Source: Gilvibacter sediminis (GTDB lineage Bacteria > Bacteroidota > Bacteroidia > Flavobacteriales > Flavobacteriaceae). Taken from it: a DNA stretch of 64,000 bases. Every line of letters starts with the position of its first letter. Position 1 is the stretch's first letter. The notes beneath the pieces were generated by a model. It was given only the letters and a program-made list of their open reading frames with translations, had not been told where the DNA came from and did not search any database. Made by a program: the position numbers and the translations under genes. The stretch lies in the NCBI RefSeq assembly GCF_028561565.1, contig NZ_JAQQTE010000004.1, positions 451,017 to 515,016 of the forward strand. The letters run 5' to 3'. This document shows positions 25,035 to 33,631 of the stretch, one piece after another.

Positions 25035-25598
25035 CTATTGGATAGACACTCCTGTGAAAACAGCTTCGATATCTGTTTCTCCACCAGCGTCTGCAAGAGT
25101 TCCATCATTTGGCTTGTTTGGCTCGTGACGCAATACTACAGTAAGGTTACCCAAACTAGCATCTCCAGTTTCAAAGCCCATCAATACTCCAAGTGGGTTA
25201 CCATCACCATCACCATCTAGGTAAGTAGAAGTAAGGTTCAAAGCACCACCTGCAATGTAAAATACTTGGTGCTCATCTGCTTCTTCAATAACTTCTAGGG
25301 TGATGTTCTCAGCTGGATCTTCTGTCTCGTTCAAGAAACCGATCGTACTGGTGTAGGTTGTGTTAGCCTCCAATTGTCCTGTAACAGTCAATACTGGAGC
25401 TCCTGGACCGTCACCATCAAGATCTTGAGACTGGAAGGTCACCGTTGGACCACCACCTTCTGGAGTTAGAGTTAGGATCAAAGTAGTGATTACTTCTTCC
25501 TCATTCACTTCCTCTGGAGTGTTGTCATCATCGTTAGAACAAGCACTAAGTACTAGTGTTGCAACGATGGAAGCGATAAATAAAACGTTCTTTTTCAT
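25035..25598 (-). CDS. Lipoprotein paired with TonB receptor
   Basis: 187 aa from the second Met (25598); a longer start at 25616 adds only six residues. The lipobox LSAC (residues about 16-19) is followed by SNDDD, typical of surface or outer-membrane lipoproteins in Flavobacteriaceae. The body is beta-rich and acidic, with two DLDGDGPG / YLDGDGDGN segments that look like metal-binding Asp loops. It lies 20 bases after the TonB receptor as last gene of the operon. From memory, relatives carry the label 'type 1 periplasmic binding fold superfamily protein'; the fold is not evident to me. A substrate-capture role for the receptor is inferred. Confidence 0.8.
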   Translation of the reverse strand: MKKNVLFIASIVATLVLSACSNDDDNTPEEVNEEEVITTLILTLTPEGGGPTVTFQSQDLDGDGPGAPVLTVTGQLEANTTYTSTIGFLNETEDPAENITLEVIEEADEHQVFYIAGGALNLTSTYLDGDGDGNPLGVLMGFETGDASLGNLTVVLRHEPNKPNDGTLADAGGETDIEAVFTGVSIQ

Positions 25599-25618
25599 AA
25601 TTCTCTGGTTAAACATTA

Positions 25619-28021
25619 TTAATAATTGATTTTAAGATTGAGTCGTACGTTTCTTCCTAGATCATCTGCGTAATAACGCAAGCGATTTAAGTAGTTACGG
25701 TACGATGTATTAAATAAATTGGTGATCTGTAGTCCGAGCTGCAGATCGGATTTTTCATTGATTTTAAAAGTGGCAGAAGCGTCCCAATTCCAAAGCTGAT
25801 AGGCATCAGGTGGGGTACTTACATCCACAAGTTCGTTTTGATCGGTCTCTGGGACAAAAACGGTAAAGTTGTTATCTGGAAATTCATTTTGTCTGAACAC
25901 GTATTGACTTTCAATCCCCGTTTGGAAATTGAACCACTCGGGTTTATTAAAACGAATGGCGTTATTCAAACTCGCAGGAGGCATATTAATAAGCGGTAGA
26001 TCCCTGGTCTGATCGTATCCTTTGACCAGACTGAATTGCGCCCTTGTGCTCCAGTTTTGGTTGAACTGATAATTTGCATCGAGATCAACACCGGTAAGCA
26101 GTGCCGCAGTTTGACGGTATTCCCAAACTTGGAAATTACCACGGATGGTTTGCTGAACCCCTGTGGGCTCTATGAGGATAAAATCTTCTATCCAATTCAC
26201 AAAAGGAGCTGCTGTAAAACTAAAGCGTTCCCCTTGTTTTTCAAGACTTACTGAAATGCGATTAGCTACTTCACTGTTGAACCTTAAATCTCCCAACTCA
26301 ATACGAGAAGCACTGTGGTGCAAGCCTTCGCTAAAAAGCTCAGAAGCATTGGGAGCACGCGTAGCCAAAGCATAATTGAAATACAAACGATACGAATCGT
26401 CTATTTTATAATTCAATCCTGCGGTAGCCGCCCAATTATTGAATTCCAATTCTGGATTCACCAAAACCTGAGTCCCGGTCTCTTCAATAACGATATCAGC
26501 AAACTCCTCGTCGTAACCGCGTCCTTCCCAAAAACTGTTACGATAGAACTTAAAAACATCCATTAGAGTGTAATCAAAGCGTATTCCTGCCTCAAAAAGC
26601 AATCGGTCGCTAACTTTCCAATCTGCAATAGCAAAGGCACCTAGGGTGTATTGCTCGTAATCAGGAATAAGTCTGCGAACTCCGGTTGAAGGATCTGCAA
26701 CGTTTTCTTGGTAGATCCAGTTCAGTCCTGTATTGATCCCAAAGTCATCGGTAAGTTTACTTTCTAGACTCGCCACAAAATTGTGTGTGGTAAGCTCTAG
26801 ATCAACAGCAGCGCGATTTCTGTTATCTCCACGACGCACATCAAATTCAAAACGTTGATTCCATTGCACGTCATACTGCAAACTCAATTTGCCTAAATTC
26901 TCAAACTGTTTGAAGTAGGAGAGTCTCCCAGTCAAGTGTTTTACTTCTTGTCTTGGTACGAGTATATCATAGGTAAAGTCTTCAATGATCAGAGGGCGGT
27001 CGCTACCAATAGCGGCCACCTGATCTGAAGCACCTCCCAAATGAGAAGCTCTCAAAATTCCTATAGTAGTTTGAAAATAGCTCATGTAAGCTTCAAATCC
27101 TGAATTGATCGTGTTCTTTCCAAGTCTTAAGGAGAAATCTCCTTCCTCAATTCCAGTGTTGCTCAAAACGTAATCTGGCGCTTCAAAGTCCCCGAATCGC
27201 TTAGCTGTACCTTGAATGGCACCGTACCAACCGCTTTCGTAGCCTTTGAATAATTCTGAGGTAATGCTTCCTCCGCGACCGTTTGTCGCCCCCGTAAGTA
27301 TTGTTTTTCCATAGAGTGTATCGGTCAATAATACACGTCTGGGTTCTGCAATGATCACTCCGCCAACAGCATTTCCAGAGTACTGTAGGGTAGAGGCCCC
27401 TTTTAGAACGGTGATCTGTCCCGCACTATTGATATCAATATTAGGTGCGTGTTCTGCGCCCCATTCTTGATCTTGCAAACGCACTCCATTATTAATAATG
27501 CTAACGCGGCTGCTGTGCAAACCATTAATCACGGGTTTTACTACGGTATTCCCTGTGTTTAAAGAGGAAACTCCGCTAAGGGTGTTGAGTACATCTCCCA
27601 AACTCCCACTGCTGTATTTTTCAATTTCAGCGAGTTCTAGGGTATTGTTTAGTTGTGTTTCGGATTGTGTTTTAAAGGATCTTCCAGTAATAAGGACTTC
27701 ATTGAGGGCTTCTAAATGGTGTTCCATGAAAAGCGTTCGGTCCGTATCCTTGCGTAAATTGATCTCAAAGCGCTCCGTTTTACATTCTGGGTGCTGAATT
27801 TCTAGCGTATAGATAGCTGGGCAGAGATCCGCAAAGGAAAAGCGACCATCTAAATCAGTATACGCGATTTGCGCAGTACCGACGATACTTAGCGTAGCAC
27901 CACTTAAGGCTGTATTTTCATGACTGTCTATAACACTACCGCTTAAAACAAGCTGGCAATCCTGCGCTATAGCACAAAGAGTACACAGGCAAAGGCCTGC
28001 GGTAAAAAGCAATTTATTCAT
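25619..28021 (-). CDS. TonB-dependent receptor, probable zinc uptake (ZnuD-like)
   Basis: 800-aa outer-membrane active transporter. A signal peptide (1-20) is followed by a carboxypeptidase-regulatory-like beta domain (about 24-100), a plug (about 110-230, VINGLHSSRVSIINNGVRLQDQEWGAEHAP) and a 22-strand-type barrel ending NVRLNLKINY. ARAPNASELFSEGLHHSASRIELGD (about residues 540-565) resembles the His-rich barrel segment of ZnuD-type zinc receptors, and the upstream gene encodes a small His/Cys-containing exported protein. Zinc (or another transition metal) is therefore the best guess. It is the fourth of five minus-strand operon genes. Confidence 0.85.
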   Translation of the reverse strand: MNKLLFTAGLCLCTLCAIAQDCQLVLSGSVIDSHENTALSGATLSIVGTAQIAYTDLDGRFSFADLCPAIYTLEIQHPECKTERFEINLRKDTDRTLFMEHHLEALNEVLITGRSFKTQSETQLNNTLELAEIEKYSSGSLGDVLNTLSGVSSLNTGNTVVKPVINGLHSSRVSIINNGVRLQDQEWGAEHAPNIDINSAGQITVLKGASTLQYSGNAVGGVIIAEPRRVLLTDTLYGKTILTGATNGRGGSITSELFKGYESGWYGAIQGTAKRFGDFEAPDYVLSNTGIEEGDFSLRLGKNTINSGFEAYMSYFQTTIGILRASHLGGASDQVAAIGSDRPLIIEDFTYDILVPRQEVKHLTGRLSYFKQFENLGKLSLQYDVQWNQRFEFDVRRGDNRNRAAVDLELTTHNFVASLESKLTDDFGINTGLNWIYQENVADPSTGVRRLIPDYEQYTLGAFAIADWKVSDRLLFEAGIRFDYTLMDVFKFYRNSFWEGRGYDEEFADIVIEETGTQVLVNPELEFNNWAATAGLNYKIDDSYRLYFNYALATRAPNASELFSEGLHHSASRIELGDLRFNSEVANRISVSLEKQGERFSFTAAPFVNWIEDFILIEPTGVQQTIRGNFQVWEYRQTAALLTGVDLDANYQFNQNWSTRAQFSLVKGYDQTRDLPLINMPPASLNNAIRFNKPEWFNFQTGIESQYVFRQNEFPDNNFTVFVPETDQNELVDVSTPPDAYQLWNWDASATFKINEKSDLQLGLQITNLFNTSYRNYLNRLRYYADDLGRNVRLNLKINY

Positions 28022-28060
28022 TGAGAGTTCCTTGATTCAACAATCCTGAGGACGGAGTGC

Positions 28061-28381
28061 TTAGGCAAGGGGTGGCGCGCGATCTTTAGCGCTCTTCTTT
28101 TGCGAAGATTGAGGGATGCTGATCCAGTCTGGGTAGCTTACCACAACTTTCTTTACTTCTGGAAGATCCACAGTTGGGAATTCCAGGTCGTCAAAAAGCG
28201 GCAAGCGTAAATCATCCAATTCACAAACCGGTGCGTCCTCATGCATGTGCACTTTGGATTCTAAACAGATCTCGTGCTCATGTAGATCAAATACGTGTAC
28301 ATATTGCGCCATTACTGGGAACAGCAATAACCCCATGAGAAATAGGGAGGCTAAGCGTGATATGTAACTCTGTTGTTTCAT
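28061..28381 (-). CDS. Small exported His/Cys-containing protein
   Basis: 106 aa. An N-terminal hydrophobic stretch (about 9-26) looks like a signal peptide or anchor. The following segment, VHVFDLHEHEICLESKVHMHEDAPVCEL (about 28-55), contains six His and two Cys, a composition that suggests transition-metal binding. The C-terminus is Pro-, Lys- and Ser-rich. Its ATG overlaps the stop of the DUF6787-like gene by four bases (ATGA), and the TonB receptor begins 39 bases further on. A role in metal sensing or delivery to the receptor system is inferred from composition and context only. Confidence 0.7.
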   Translation of the reverse strand: MKQQSYISRLASLFLMGLLLFPVMAQYVHVFDLHEHEICLESKVHMHEDAPVCELDDLRLPLFDDLEFPTVDLPEVKKVVVSYPDWISIPQSSQKKSAKDRAPPLA

Positions 28382-28680
28382 TCTTTAATTAAAAAAGACA
28401 ATCCCAATGCACGGAGCATCTTTTTTTCAAAGTTCCAGAAAAATTTAAATTCTCCAAATAACCATCCGAAAAAAACCAATAAAACTTGATAAATTGGAAA
28501 GATCAACAAGATTCTAGCGGGCCAATAGATAAAAGCTCCACTTTCTTTGGTGATCCCTATATACTCTACTAAAGGTCCTGCAAACTTCGCTGCAGTGCTT
28601 CCGGTAATAGCAAAAACGATGAAAATCACCGTCAATTGCCAATTGTCTTGGATGTTCCAACGCGCTTTCAGTTTTTCCAT
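28378..28680 (-). CDS. DUF6787-like small membrane protein
   Basis: 100 aa with two membrane helices (about 16-34 and 50-73), starting MEKLKARWNIQDNWQLTVIF and containing FAITGSTAA. I recognise the pattern as DUF6787, whose members are sometimes mislabelled diacylglyceryl transferase; no enzymatic motif is present. The start overlaps the previous stop (TAATG) and its own stop overlaps the next ATG, so it is tightly coupled inside the probable metal-uptake operon. Confidence 0.7.
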   Translation of the reverse strand: MEKLKARWNIQDNWQLTVIFIVFAITGSTAAKFAGPLVEYIGITKESGAFIYWPARILLIFPIYQVLLVFFGWLFGEFKFFWNFEKKMLRALGLSFLIKE

Positions 28681-29084
28681 TACAGTTTCTGCTTATAGGT
28701 TTGCTGAAAATAAATGAACCAGTTGTAGAGTAAGTAATTGACCTCTTTGCCGTATTTGACATTGGGTTGATAATCGATTTGCCACAAATACAATTGTGAA
28801 TCATATTGGTTTGGATTGATCACTCTACGGTTGTATTCCTGCACGTAGAACAAATTTCTGTTCTCCAAAAAGCTCAGGGTGTAATAATCCTCTGGGAATT
28901 GGGTTACTAACCAATTGTAAAAGCCGGGCTCTATGATTATGATCTCATAGTCTAGGCTGTCATTGGCAATACGAACGGTGTCATTCACAGAAGCTTGGCC
29001 ACGCCCCGTTTGAGACGGTGCTTTGTAACTGTCACAACTAAAAATGAGTAATCCCGTAATTAAAAATCCCAGAAGGTATTTCAT
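28680..29084 (-). CDS. DUF6146-like lipoprotein
   Basis: 134 aa. MKYLLGFLITGLLIFSCDSY is a lipoprotein signal with the lipobox Cys at residue 17. The mature part (IIEPGFYNWLVTQFPEDYYTLSFLENRNLFYVQEYNRRV) is aromatic-rich and matches what I recall as DUF6146; no function known. It is the first gene of the five-gene minus-strand operon leading to the TonB receptor; a weak TAAATTTA -7 box lies a short way upstream. Confidence 0.7.
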   Translation of the reverse strand: MKYLLGFLITGLLIFSCDSYKAPSQTGRGQASVNDTVRIANDSLDYEIIIIEPGFYNWLVTQFPEDYYTLSFLENRNLFYVQEYNRRVINPNQYDSQLYLWQIDYQPNVKYGKEVNYLLYNWFIYFQQTYKQKL

Positions 29085-29154
29085 CCTTGCCTTGAATTGT
29101 GCTGTAAATTTACTAATTCTGCCGGCAACGCCTAAATTTCTTTAACGTCCTTTA

Positions 29155-29179
29155 ACAAAAAAGAGGCACAAGGCCTCTT
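29155..29179 (-). terminator. Terminator of the DUF937 gene
   Basis: AAGAGGC (29161-29167) pairs with GCCTCTT (29173-29179). Read on the minus strand the stem runs into six T, 25 bases after the stop at 29204. Confidence 0.8.
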
Positions 29180-29203
29180 ATTCTGTAGAATTTAGGTGTT
29201 TTT

Positions 29204-29854
29204 CTAACGACCTCCGAAAAGTCCGCCTAACAAACCGCCTAAACCACCTTTTTTATTCTTACCGCCAGAATTCAATACCATTCCAGCTACATCATCTAAA
29301 ATACTTCCATCACCGTCACCATCGAGTAAAGACTCAATCATAGATTGCTGCTTAGGTTGTTGAGAAGCTCCTCCGCCCATCAATCCACCTAAAAGATCTC
29401 CAAGACCAGAGCTTGATTGTACATTTTGCTGACGTTGTTGTTTTCCTAAATATCCCAAAAGGATAGGAGCAGCAATTTTCAAAATATTACCGACGGTGTT
29501 AGAATCCAAGCCCGATTTAGAAGAAAGGGCAGAAGTCACATTTTGTTGTGAACCTCCCAATACGTGTCCTAAAATACCGGCACCATCATCCATCACACTT
29601 TGATCAACTCCACCACCAAAAAGGCCACCGAGGTTGTCTAGGATGCTTCCGTCGTGTTTTCCAGAGAGTGCACCCATTAGGCCTTCTGCTCCTTCTGGAG
29701 AAGCTGCATTACGCTTCATAGCGCCCATAAGTACGGGCAAAGCCATAGAGAGCACAGATTGCGTTTGTTGCTGAGATGCATTTGTTTGGGAACTAACCCC
29801 GTTTATGATTTGTTTGCCCATATCGCTTTGGAGCAAATCCATTAATCCTTCCAT
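29204..29854 (-). CDS. DUF937 domain protein
   Basis: 216 aa, Gly-, Gln- and Ser-rich, belonging to the DUF937 (YidB-like) group, which lacks a known function. The N-terminal MEGLMDLLQSDMGKQIINGVSSQTNASQQQTQSVLSMALPVLMGAM (1-46) and a repeat-like VTSALSSKSGLDSNTVGNILKIAAPILLGYL (about 104-134) are the typical helical halves. Glycine stretches (GGLLGGLFGGR) end the protein. No signal peptide. It is a single-gene unit between terminators. Confidence 0.85.
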   Translation of the reverse strand: MEGLMDLLQSDMGKQIINGVSSQTNASQQQTQSVLSMALPVLMGAMKRNAASPEGAEGLMGALSGKHDGSILDNLGGLFGGGVDQSVMDDGAGILGHVLGGSQQNVTSALSSKSGLDSNTVGNILKIAAPILLGYLGKQQRQQNVQSSSGLGDLLGGLMGGGASQQPKQQSMIESLLDGDGDGSILDDVAGMVLNSGGKNKKGGLGGLLGGLFGGR

Positions 29855-29888
29855 GATTATTGTTTAGTGAATTATTTCTGACTACAAA

Positions 29889-29926
29889 TTAAAAAAGGTG
29901 AGGTACAAAAACCAGTACCTCACCTT
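29889..29926 (-). terminator. Terminator of the serC-serA unit
   Basis: A perfect 12-base inverted repeat, AAGGTGAGGTAC (29895-29906) and GTACCTCACCTT (29915-29926), with an eight-base loop. On the minus strand it ends in six T, about 50 bases past the serA stop. Confidence 0.88.
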
Positions 29927-29978
29927 AAATTTTCAAATTCAATCAGTTAAAGCGTTGGCAATAACCGATTAAATACAC

Positions 29979-30932
29979 TTAACCGAGCAGGCTTACAATC
30001 TGATCTGCCAATTCGGTTCCGATTCTGTCTTGTGCTTCCTGAGTGGCCGCTCCAATATGCGGTGTTAGGGAAACCTTAGGATTCATTAATACTTTAATAG
30101 CTGGTTTAGGCTCTTCCTCAAAGGTATCTAAACCTGCAAAGGAGAGTTTGCCATTATCTAATGCATCAATAAGTGCAACCTCGTCAATAACACCTCCACG
30201 AGCAGCATTGATCAAGGCAGCACCTGCTTTCATTTTATCCATTTCTGCCTTGCCAATTACGTAATCCTTTTGTGCAGGTACGTGTAGGGTAATGAAATCT
30301 GATTTTTGAAGAACTTCATCCATAGCGATGGTCTTGATCTCAAAATCCATGGAACGCCCGTCAAAGAAATCCAATTGAAGACTTGCAGACTCGGTATACT
30401 TATCATGAGCTAAGACATTCATACCGCAGCCAATGGCAATTTTAGCCACTGCCTGTCCAATTCGGCCAAAACCAATGATTCCTAGCGTCTTTCCGCGTAG
30501 TTCCGCACCTTTGGCGTAGTTCTTTTTAAGGTCTTTGAATTTAGTGTCTCCATCCAACGGCATATTTCTGTTGGAATCGTAGAGATAACGCACTCCTGTA
30601 AAAAGGTGAGCAAAAACCAATTCCGCTACAGAAGCAGACGAGGCCGCTGGAGTGTTGATTACATGTAATCCTTTATCACGTGCGTAATCCACATCAATAT
30701 TGTCCATACCAACACCGCCACGTCCAATTAGTTTTAGACTCGGGCAAGCGTCTATGAGATCCTTGCGCACTGTGGTTGCCGAACGCACCAACAAACCGCT
30801 GATCTGATTCTCATTGATATAATTCTCTAATTGTTCTTGAGCCACCTTAGTGGTGATCACTTCATAGCCTGCGGCTTCTAGAGCCGTGACTCCGCTTTGC
30901 GAAATTCCGTCGTTGGCTAAAATCTTCTTCAT
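29979..30932 (-). CDS. serA: D-3-phosphoglycerate dehydrogenase, short form
   Basis: 317-aa NAD-dependent 2-hydroxyacid dehydrogenase oxidising 3-phosphoglycerate, the first step of serine synthesis. The Rossmann motif is GIIGFGRIGQAVAKIA (about residues 152-167); catalytic Arg lies in NAARGGVIDE and His in LTPHIGAAT. No C-terminal ACT domain is present, so serine feedback through that domain is absent, as in other short Bacteroidota forms. It follows serC by 18 bases, which secures the pathway assignment over other hydroxyacid dehydrogenases. Confidence 0.95.
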   Translation of the reverse strand: MKKILANDGISQSGVTALEAAGYEVITTKVAQEQLENYINENQISGLLVRSATTVRKDLIDACPSLKLIGRGGVGMDNIDVDYARDKGLHVINTPAASSASVAELVFAHLFTGVRYLYDSNRNMPLDGDTKFKDLKKNYAKGAELRGKTLGIIGFGRIGQAVAKIAIGCGMNVLAHDKYTESASLQLDFFDGRSMDFEIKTIAMDEVLQKSDFITLHVPAQKDYVIGKAEMDKMKAGAALINAARGGVIDEVALIDALDNGKLSFAGLDTFEEEPKPAIKVLMNPKVSLTPHIGAATQEAQDRIGTELADQIVSLLG

Positions 30933-30950
30933 TATTCCTACTGATTTATT

Positions 30951-32018
30951 TTAAGCTGTTCTTTCAAATTCTTGCATCACATCTACCAATACTTGCACGC
31001 TAGAAAGTGGCAAGGCATTGTACATAGAGGCGCGATAACCTCCTACAGAGCGGTGACCGTTCAAGCCATTAATTCCGGCTTCTTGCCAAAGGGCGTTAAA
31101 ACGATCTGCCTGAGCATCGTCATTAATGGTAAAGGTGGCGTTCATTGTGGATCGGTCTGCAGCATCAGCAACAAAACCTTTAAATAGCGGGTTTCTGTCA
31201 ATTTCCCCGTATAACAAGGCTGCTTTATCGTTGTTGATCTTTTCTACAGCGCTAACACCGCCTTGCTGCTCCAGCCACTCTAGAGTAAGCATAGAGGTAT
31301 ATACCGCAAATACGGCAGGGGTGTTGAACATACTGTCCTTCCCTAAATGAACCTGATAATCTAACATGGATGGGATGGTTCGGCTCACTTTACCGAGAAT
31401 ATCTTCTTTTACTACAACCAAAGTGGTTCCGGCGGGCCCCATATTCTTTTGCGCTCCAGCGTAGATCAAATCAAATTTGCTGAAATCCATCTCACGTGAA
31501 AAGATATCGCTACTCATATCACAAACCAATGACGCATCGGTCTGCGGAAGATCTTTGATCTGTGTTCCAAAGATGGTGTTGTTGGAAGTAAGATGCAGAT
31601 AATCCAATCCCGAAGGAATTTCATAACCTTTAGGGATATAATTGAAATTCTGATCCTTAGAAGAAGCTACTTCAACCAGATCGCCAAAAAGTTTGGCTTC
31701 TTTAATCGCTTTGGTAGACCAAGTACCTGTATTTAGGTATCCGGCCTTGTCTTGTAGCAAATTGTAAGCGACCATGAGAAACTGCATACTGGCTCCACCT
31801 TGCAAAAACAAAGCTTTATATCCTTTTCCTTCTAATCCGAGGTGGGAGATGGCCAAGCTTCTCGCACGTTCCATAACTTCGACAAATTCCTTGCTTCTGT
31901 GGGAGATCTCTATGATAGACAAGCCTATTCCGTTGTAATCAATAAGGGCATCCGCAGCTTTGCGAAATACAGATTGAGGAAGTATACAAGGACCGGCGCT
32001 AAAATTGTGTTTCTGCAT
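30951..32018 (-). CDS. serC: Phosphoserine aminotransferase
   Basis: 355-aa PLP enzyme converting 3-phosphohydroxypyruvate to phosphoserine with glutamate. HNFSAGPCILP at the N-terminus is the family signature, and the PLP-binding Lys lies in LIYAGAQKNMGPAG (about residue 192). Fold type I, cytoplasmic dimer. It is the first gene of a two-gene serine operon (serC-serA); serB is not in the window. The C-terminal GLNGHRSVGGYRASMYNALP is the usual end motif. Confidence 0.97.
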   Translation of the reverse strand: MQKHNFSAGPCILPQSVFRKAADALIDYNGIGLSIIEISHRSKEFVEVMERARSLAISHLGLEGKGYKALFLQGGASMQFLMVAYNLLQDKAGYLNTGTWSTKAIKEAKLFGDLVEVASSKDQNFNYIPKGYEIPSGLDYLHLTSNNTIFGTQIKDLPQTDASLVCDMSSDIFSREMDFSKFDLIYAGAQKNMGPAGTTLVVVKEDILGKVSRTIPSMLDYQVHLGKDSMFNTPAVFAVYTSMLTLEWLEQQGGVSAVEKINNDKAALLYGEIDRNPLFKGFVADAADRSTMNATFTINDDAQADRFNALWQEAGINGLNGHRSVGGYRASMYNALPLSSVQVLVDVMQEFERTA

Positions 32019-32090
32019 GCTTATTTTATTAAGAGTACAAAGATGTCAATTAAGTCAACGCGCTGTGTTAATTAACCAATAAATTATCAA

Positions 32091-33122
32091 CTAAAGTTTT
32101 AACAAGAAATCAAGGGTATCCACACCATCTGCGTAGTCTGATAATCCAGGTTGTTGAGATTTCCCAAAAGGAATCGCATTAGCATAAGAATCACCCCCAA
32201 CTATGCATTGAATTTGCTCTTTTTGCTCGTCTAATTTTTGCTCTAAAGCAGCGGTATTGGAATAAGTTTCATAGAAAACACTGGCAATGGGAGAGGCCAT
32301 GCTAGCATCTTCTTTTATCATAAAGAATCCGTTCTCCAAAAAATCAAACTGACTCATCAAGAATACGGCCTTGTTGTAATCGTAGTTGTTTTCGTATTTC
32401 TTGTGAGCTAAAAGATGTTTCCAGGGATAGACCGCCTTAAAGATCTTGTCAAAATCATAACCTTCTGGAACAAACAACTTGGAGACGGATCGGCATCCTA
32501 AACCGTAATACCTAAAAATATCATTGGCTAAACCAGAAAGCTCCGCTTCAGACTCATCACCGCTCAATACGGCAACAGAGTTTCTATTCTTTCTAATGAT
32601 GTGCGGCTTGTCCTTAAAGTAATGACTAAAGTAGCGCGCAGTATTGTCACTCCCTGTTGCAATTACAGCATCGTAATCACGTACAGCATCTTTACGCACC
32701 TCAATGAAATCTGCCCATGCAGGCTCAATTGCGATCAAGCGATCAAAAAGAAAAGGAAGAAGCAGCGGGTCACTTGAGGATAATTTGATCTGCAGTTTAT
32801 GCCCGCTCATTAATACGCTTAGGGCGTCATGTAAGCCCACCAAGGGAATATTGCCCGCAGCAATTACTGCGATGGTTTTGGGAGCCACAGTTTTTACCGC
32901 GTATGGCCTGAGCCATGATTTAAGCGAATCTGCTTGTAGTTCTGCTGTCCAAGCATTTAGGGCATGAAGCACTTGTTCCCGTGTAAACCAACCATTTTTG
33001 GACTCAACAGTTCGTAAAAAGGCCTCAAAATCATCGGGCAAAGGATCCTGACTCACAATTTGCTTTAATTCTGCTCCCAATTGTCCCCAACTTGCAATGC
33101 GCTTCTGTAGTTCCAGTTCCAT
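32091..33122 (-). CDS. LuxC-type acyl-CoA reductase
   Basis: 343-aa aldehyde dehydrogenase-superfamily protein of the LuxC family, which reduces acyl-CoA or acyl-thioesters to aldehyde with [23 protein letters not shown] (about 84-101) is the nucleotide-binding part, and the catalytic Cys210 lies in [15 protein letters not shown]. LuxC genes are common single genes in Bacteroidota; the physiological acyl donor is unknown. The divergent ferredoxin gene starts 59 bases away, which could mean a redox link, but no direct evidence exists. Confidence 0.9.
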   Translation of the reverse strand: MELELQKRIASWGQLGAELKQIVSQDPLPDDFEAFLRTVESKNGWFTREQVLHALNAWTAELQADSLKSWLRPYAVKTVAPKTIAVIAAGNIPLVGLHDALSVLMSGHKLQIKLSSSDPLLLPFLFDRLIAIEPAWADFIEVRKDAVRDYDAVIATGSDNTARYFSHYFKDKPHIIRKNRNSVAVLSGDESEAELSGLANDIFRYYGLGCRSVSKLFVPEGYDFDKIFKAVYPWKHLLAHKKYENNYDYNKAVFLMSQFDFLENGFFMIKEDASMASPIASVFYETYSNTAALEQKLDEQKEQIQCIVGGDSYANAIPFGKSQQPGLSDYADGVDTLDFLLKL

Positions 33123-33153
33123 TTGTGATTACCGCTTTTAGGCGTTATTTTTG
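33122..33153 (+). promoter_or_regulatory. Promoter of the ferredoxin gene
   Basis: TTTG (33122-33125), 20-base spacer, TATTTTTG (33146-33153): a textbook Bacteroidota -33/-7 promoter. The predicted start is 20-25 bases before the ATG at 33182. Confidence 0.75.
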
Positions 33154-33181
33154 TAGCGCAAAGTTAGAAAAAGAAAATGCT

Positions 33182-33529
33182 ATGGCGATCATAATTACCG
33201 ATGAATGTATCAATTGCGGGGCCTGCGAACCAGAATGCCCAAACACCGCAATATATGAAGGTGCCGACGATTGGCGTTATGCCGACGGAACAGACCTCAG
33301 TGGAGATCTAGTATTGCCAAATGGAGCTGCTGTTAACGCAGATGAAACCCAAGAGCCAATAAGTGATGAGATCTACTACATTGTACCTGAAAAATGTACG
33401 GAATGCATGGGATTCCATGAAGAGCCTCAATGTGCCGCGGTTTGTCCGGTAGATTGCTGTGTTCCTGATGAGAACAATGTAGAAGATGAAGCTACACTTC
33501 TAGGAAAGCAAGCCTTCATGCACCACTAA
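33182..33529 (+). CDS. Two-cluster 4Fe-4S ferredoxin
   Basis: 115-aa electron carrier. The first cluster motif is [12 protein letters not shown] (residues 11-22) and the second [22 protein letters not shown] (about 78-99), with the long CX2CX8CX3C spacing of Alvin/FdxIII-type ferredoxins. The ATG at 33182 directly precedes the typical [13 protein letters not shown] start; the upstream in-frame extension overlaps the promoter and is rejected. It ends in a strong terminator, so it is monocistronic. The partner enzyme is not known. Confidence 0.95.
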   Translation: MAIIITDECINCGACEPECPNTAIYEGADDWRYADGTDLSGDLVLPNGAAVNADETQEPISDEIYYIVPEKCTECMGFHEEPQCAAVCPVDCCVPDENNVEDEATLLGKQAFMHH

Positions 33530-33548
33530 TAAAAGATATTATCAAAGT

Positions 33549-33576
33549 AAAAACGCCGCATTGACGGCGTTTTTTT
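33549..33576 (+). terminator. Terminator of the ferredoxin gene
   Basis: AAAAACGCCG (33549-33558) and CGGCGTTTTT (33565-33574) form a ten-base stem with a six-base loop, followed by further T, 20 bases after the stop. Confidence 0.88.
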
Positions 33577-33631
33577 ATGCTCAAAGGTACCACCACTAGG
33601 CATATTTTATTAATTTAGAGCAAATCGCTTT

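Noticed and set aside
33092-33181. N-terminal extension of the ferredoxin
   Set aside because: It covers the -33/-7 promoter and the first residues do not resemble ferredoxins; the ATG at 33182 fits.
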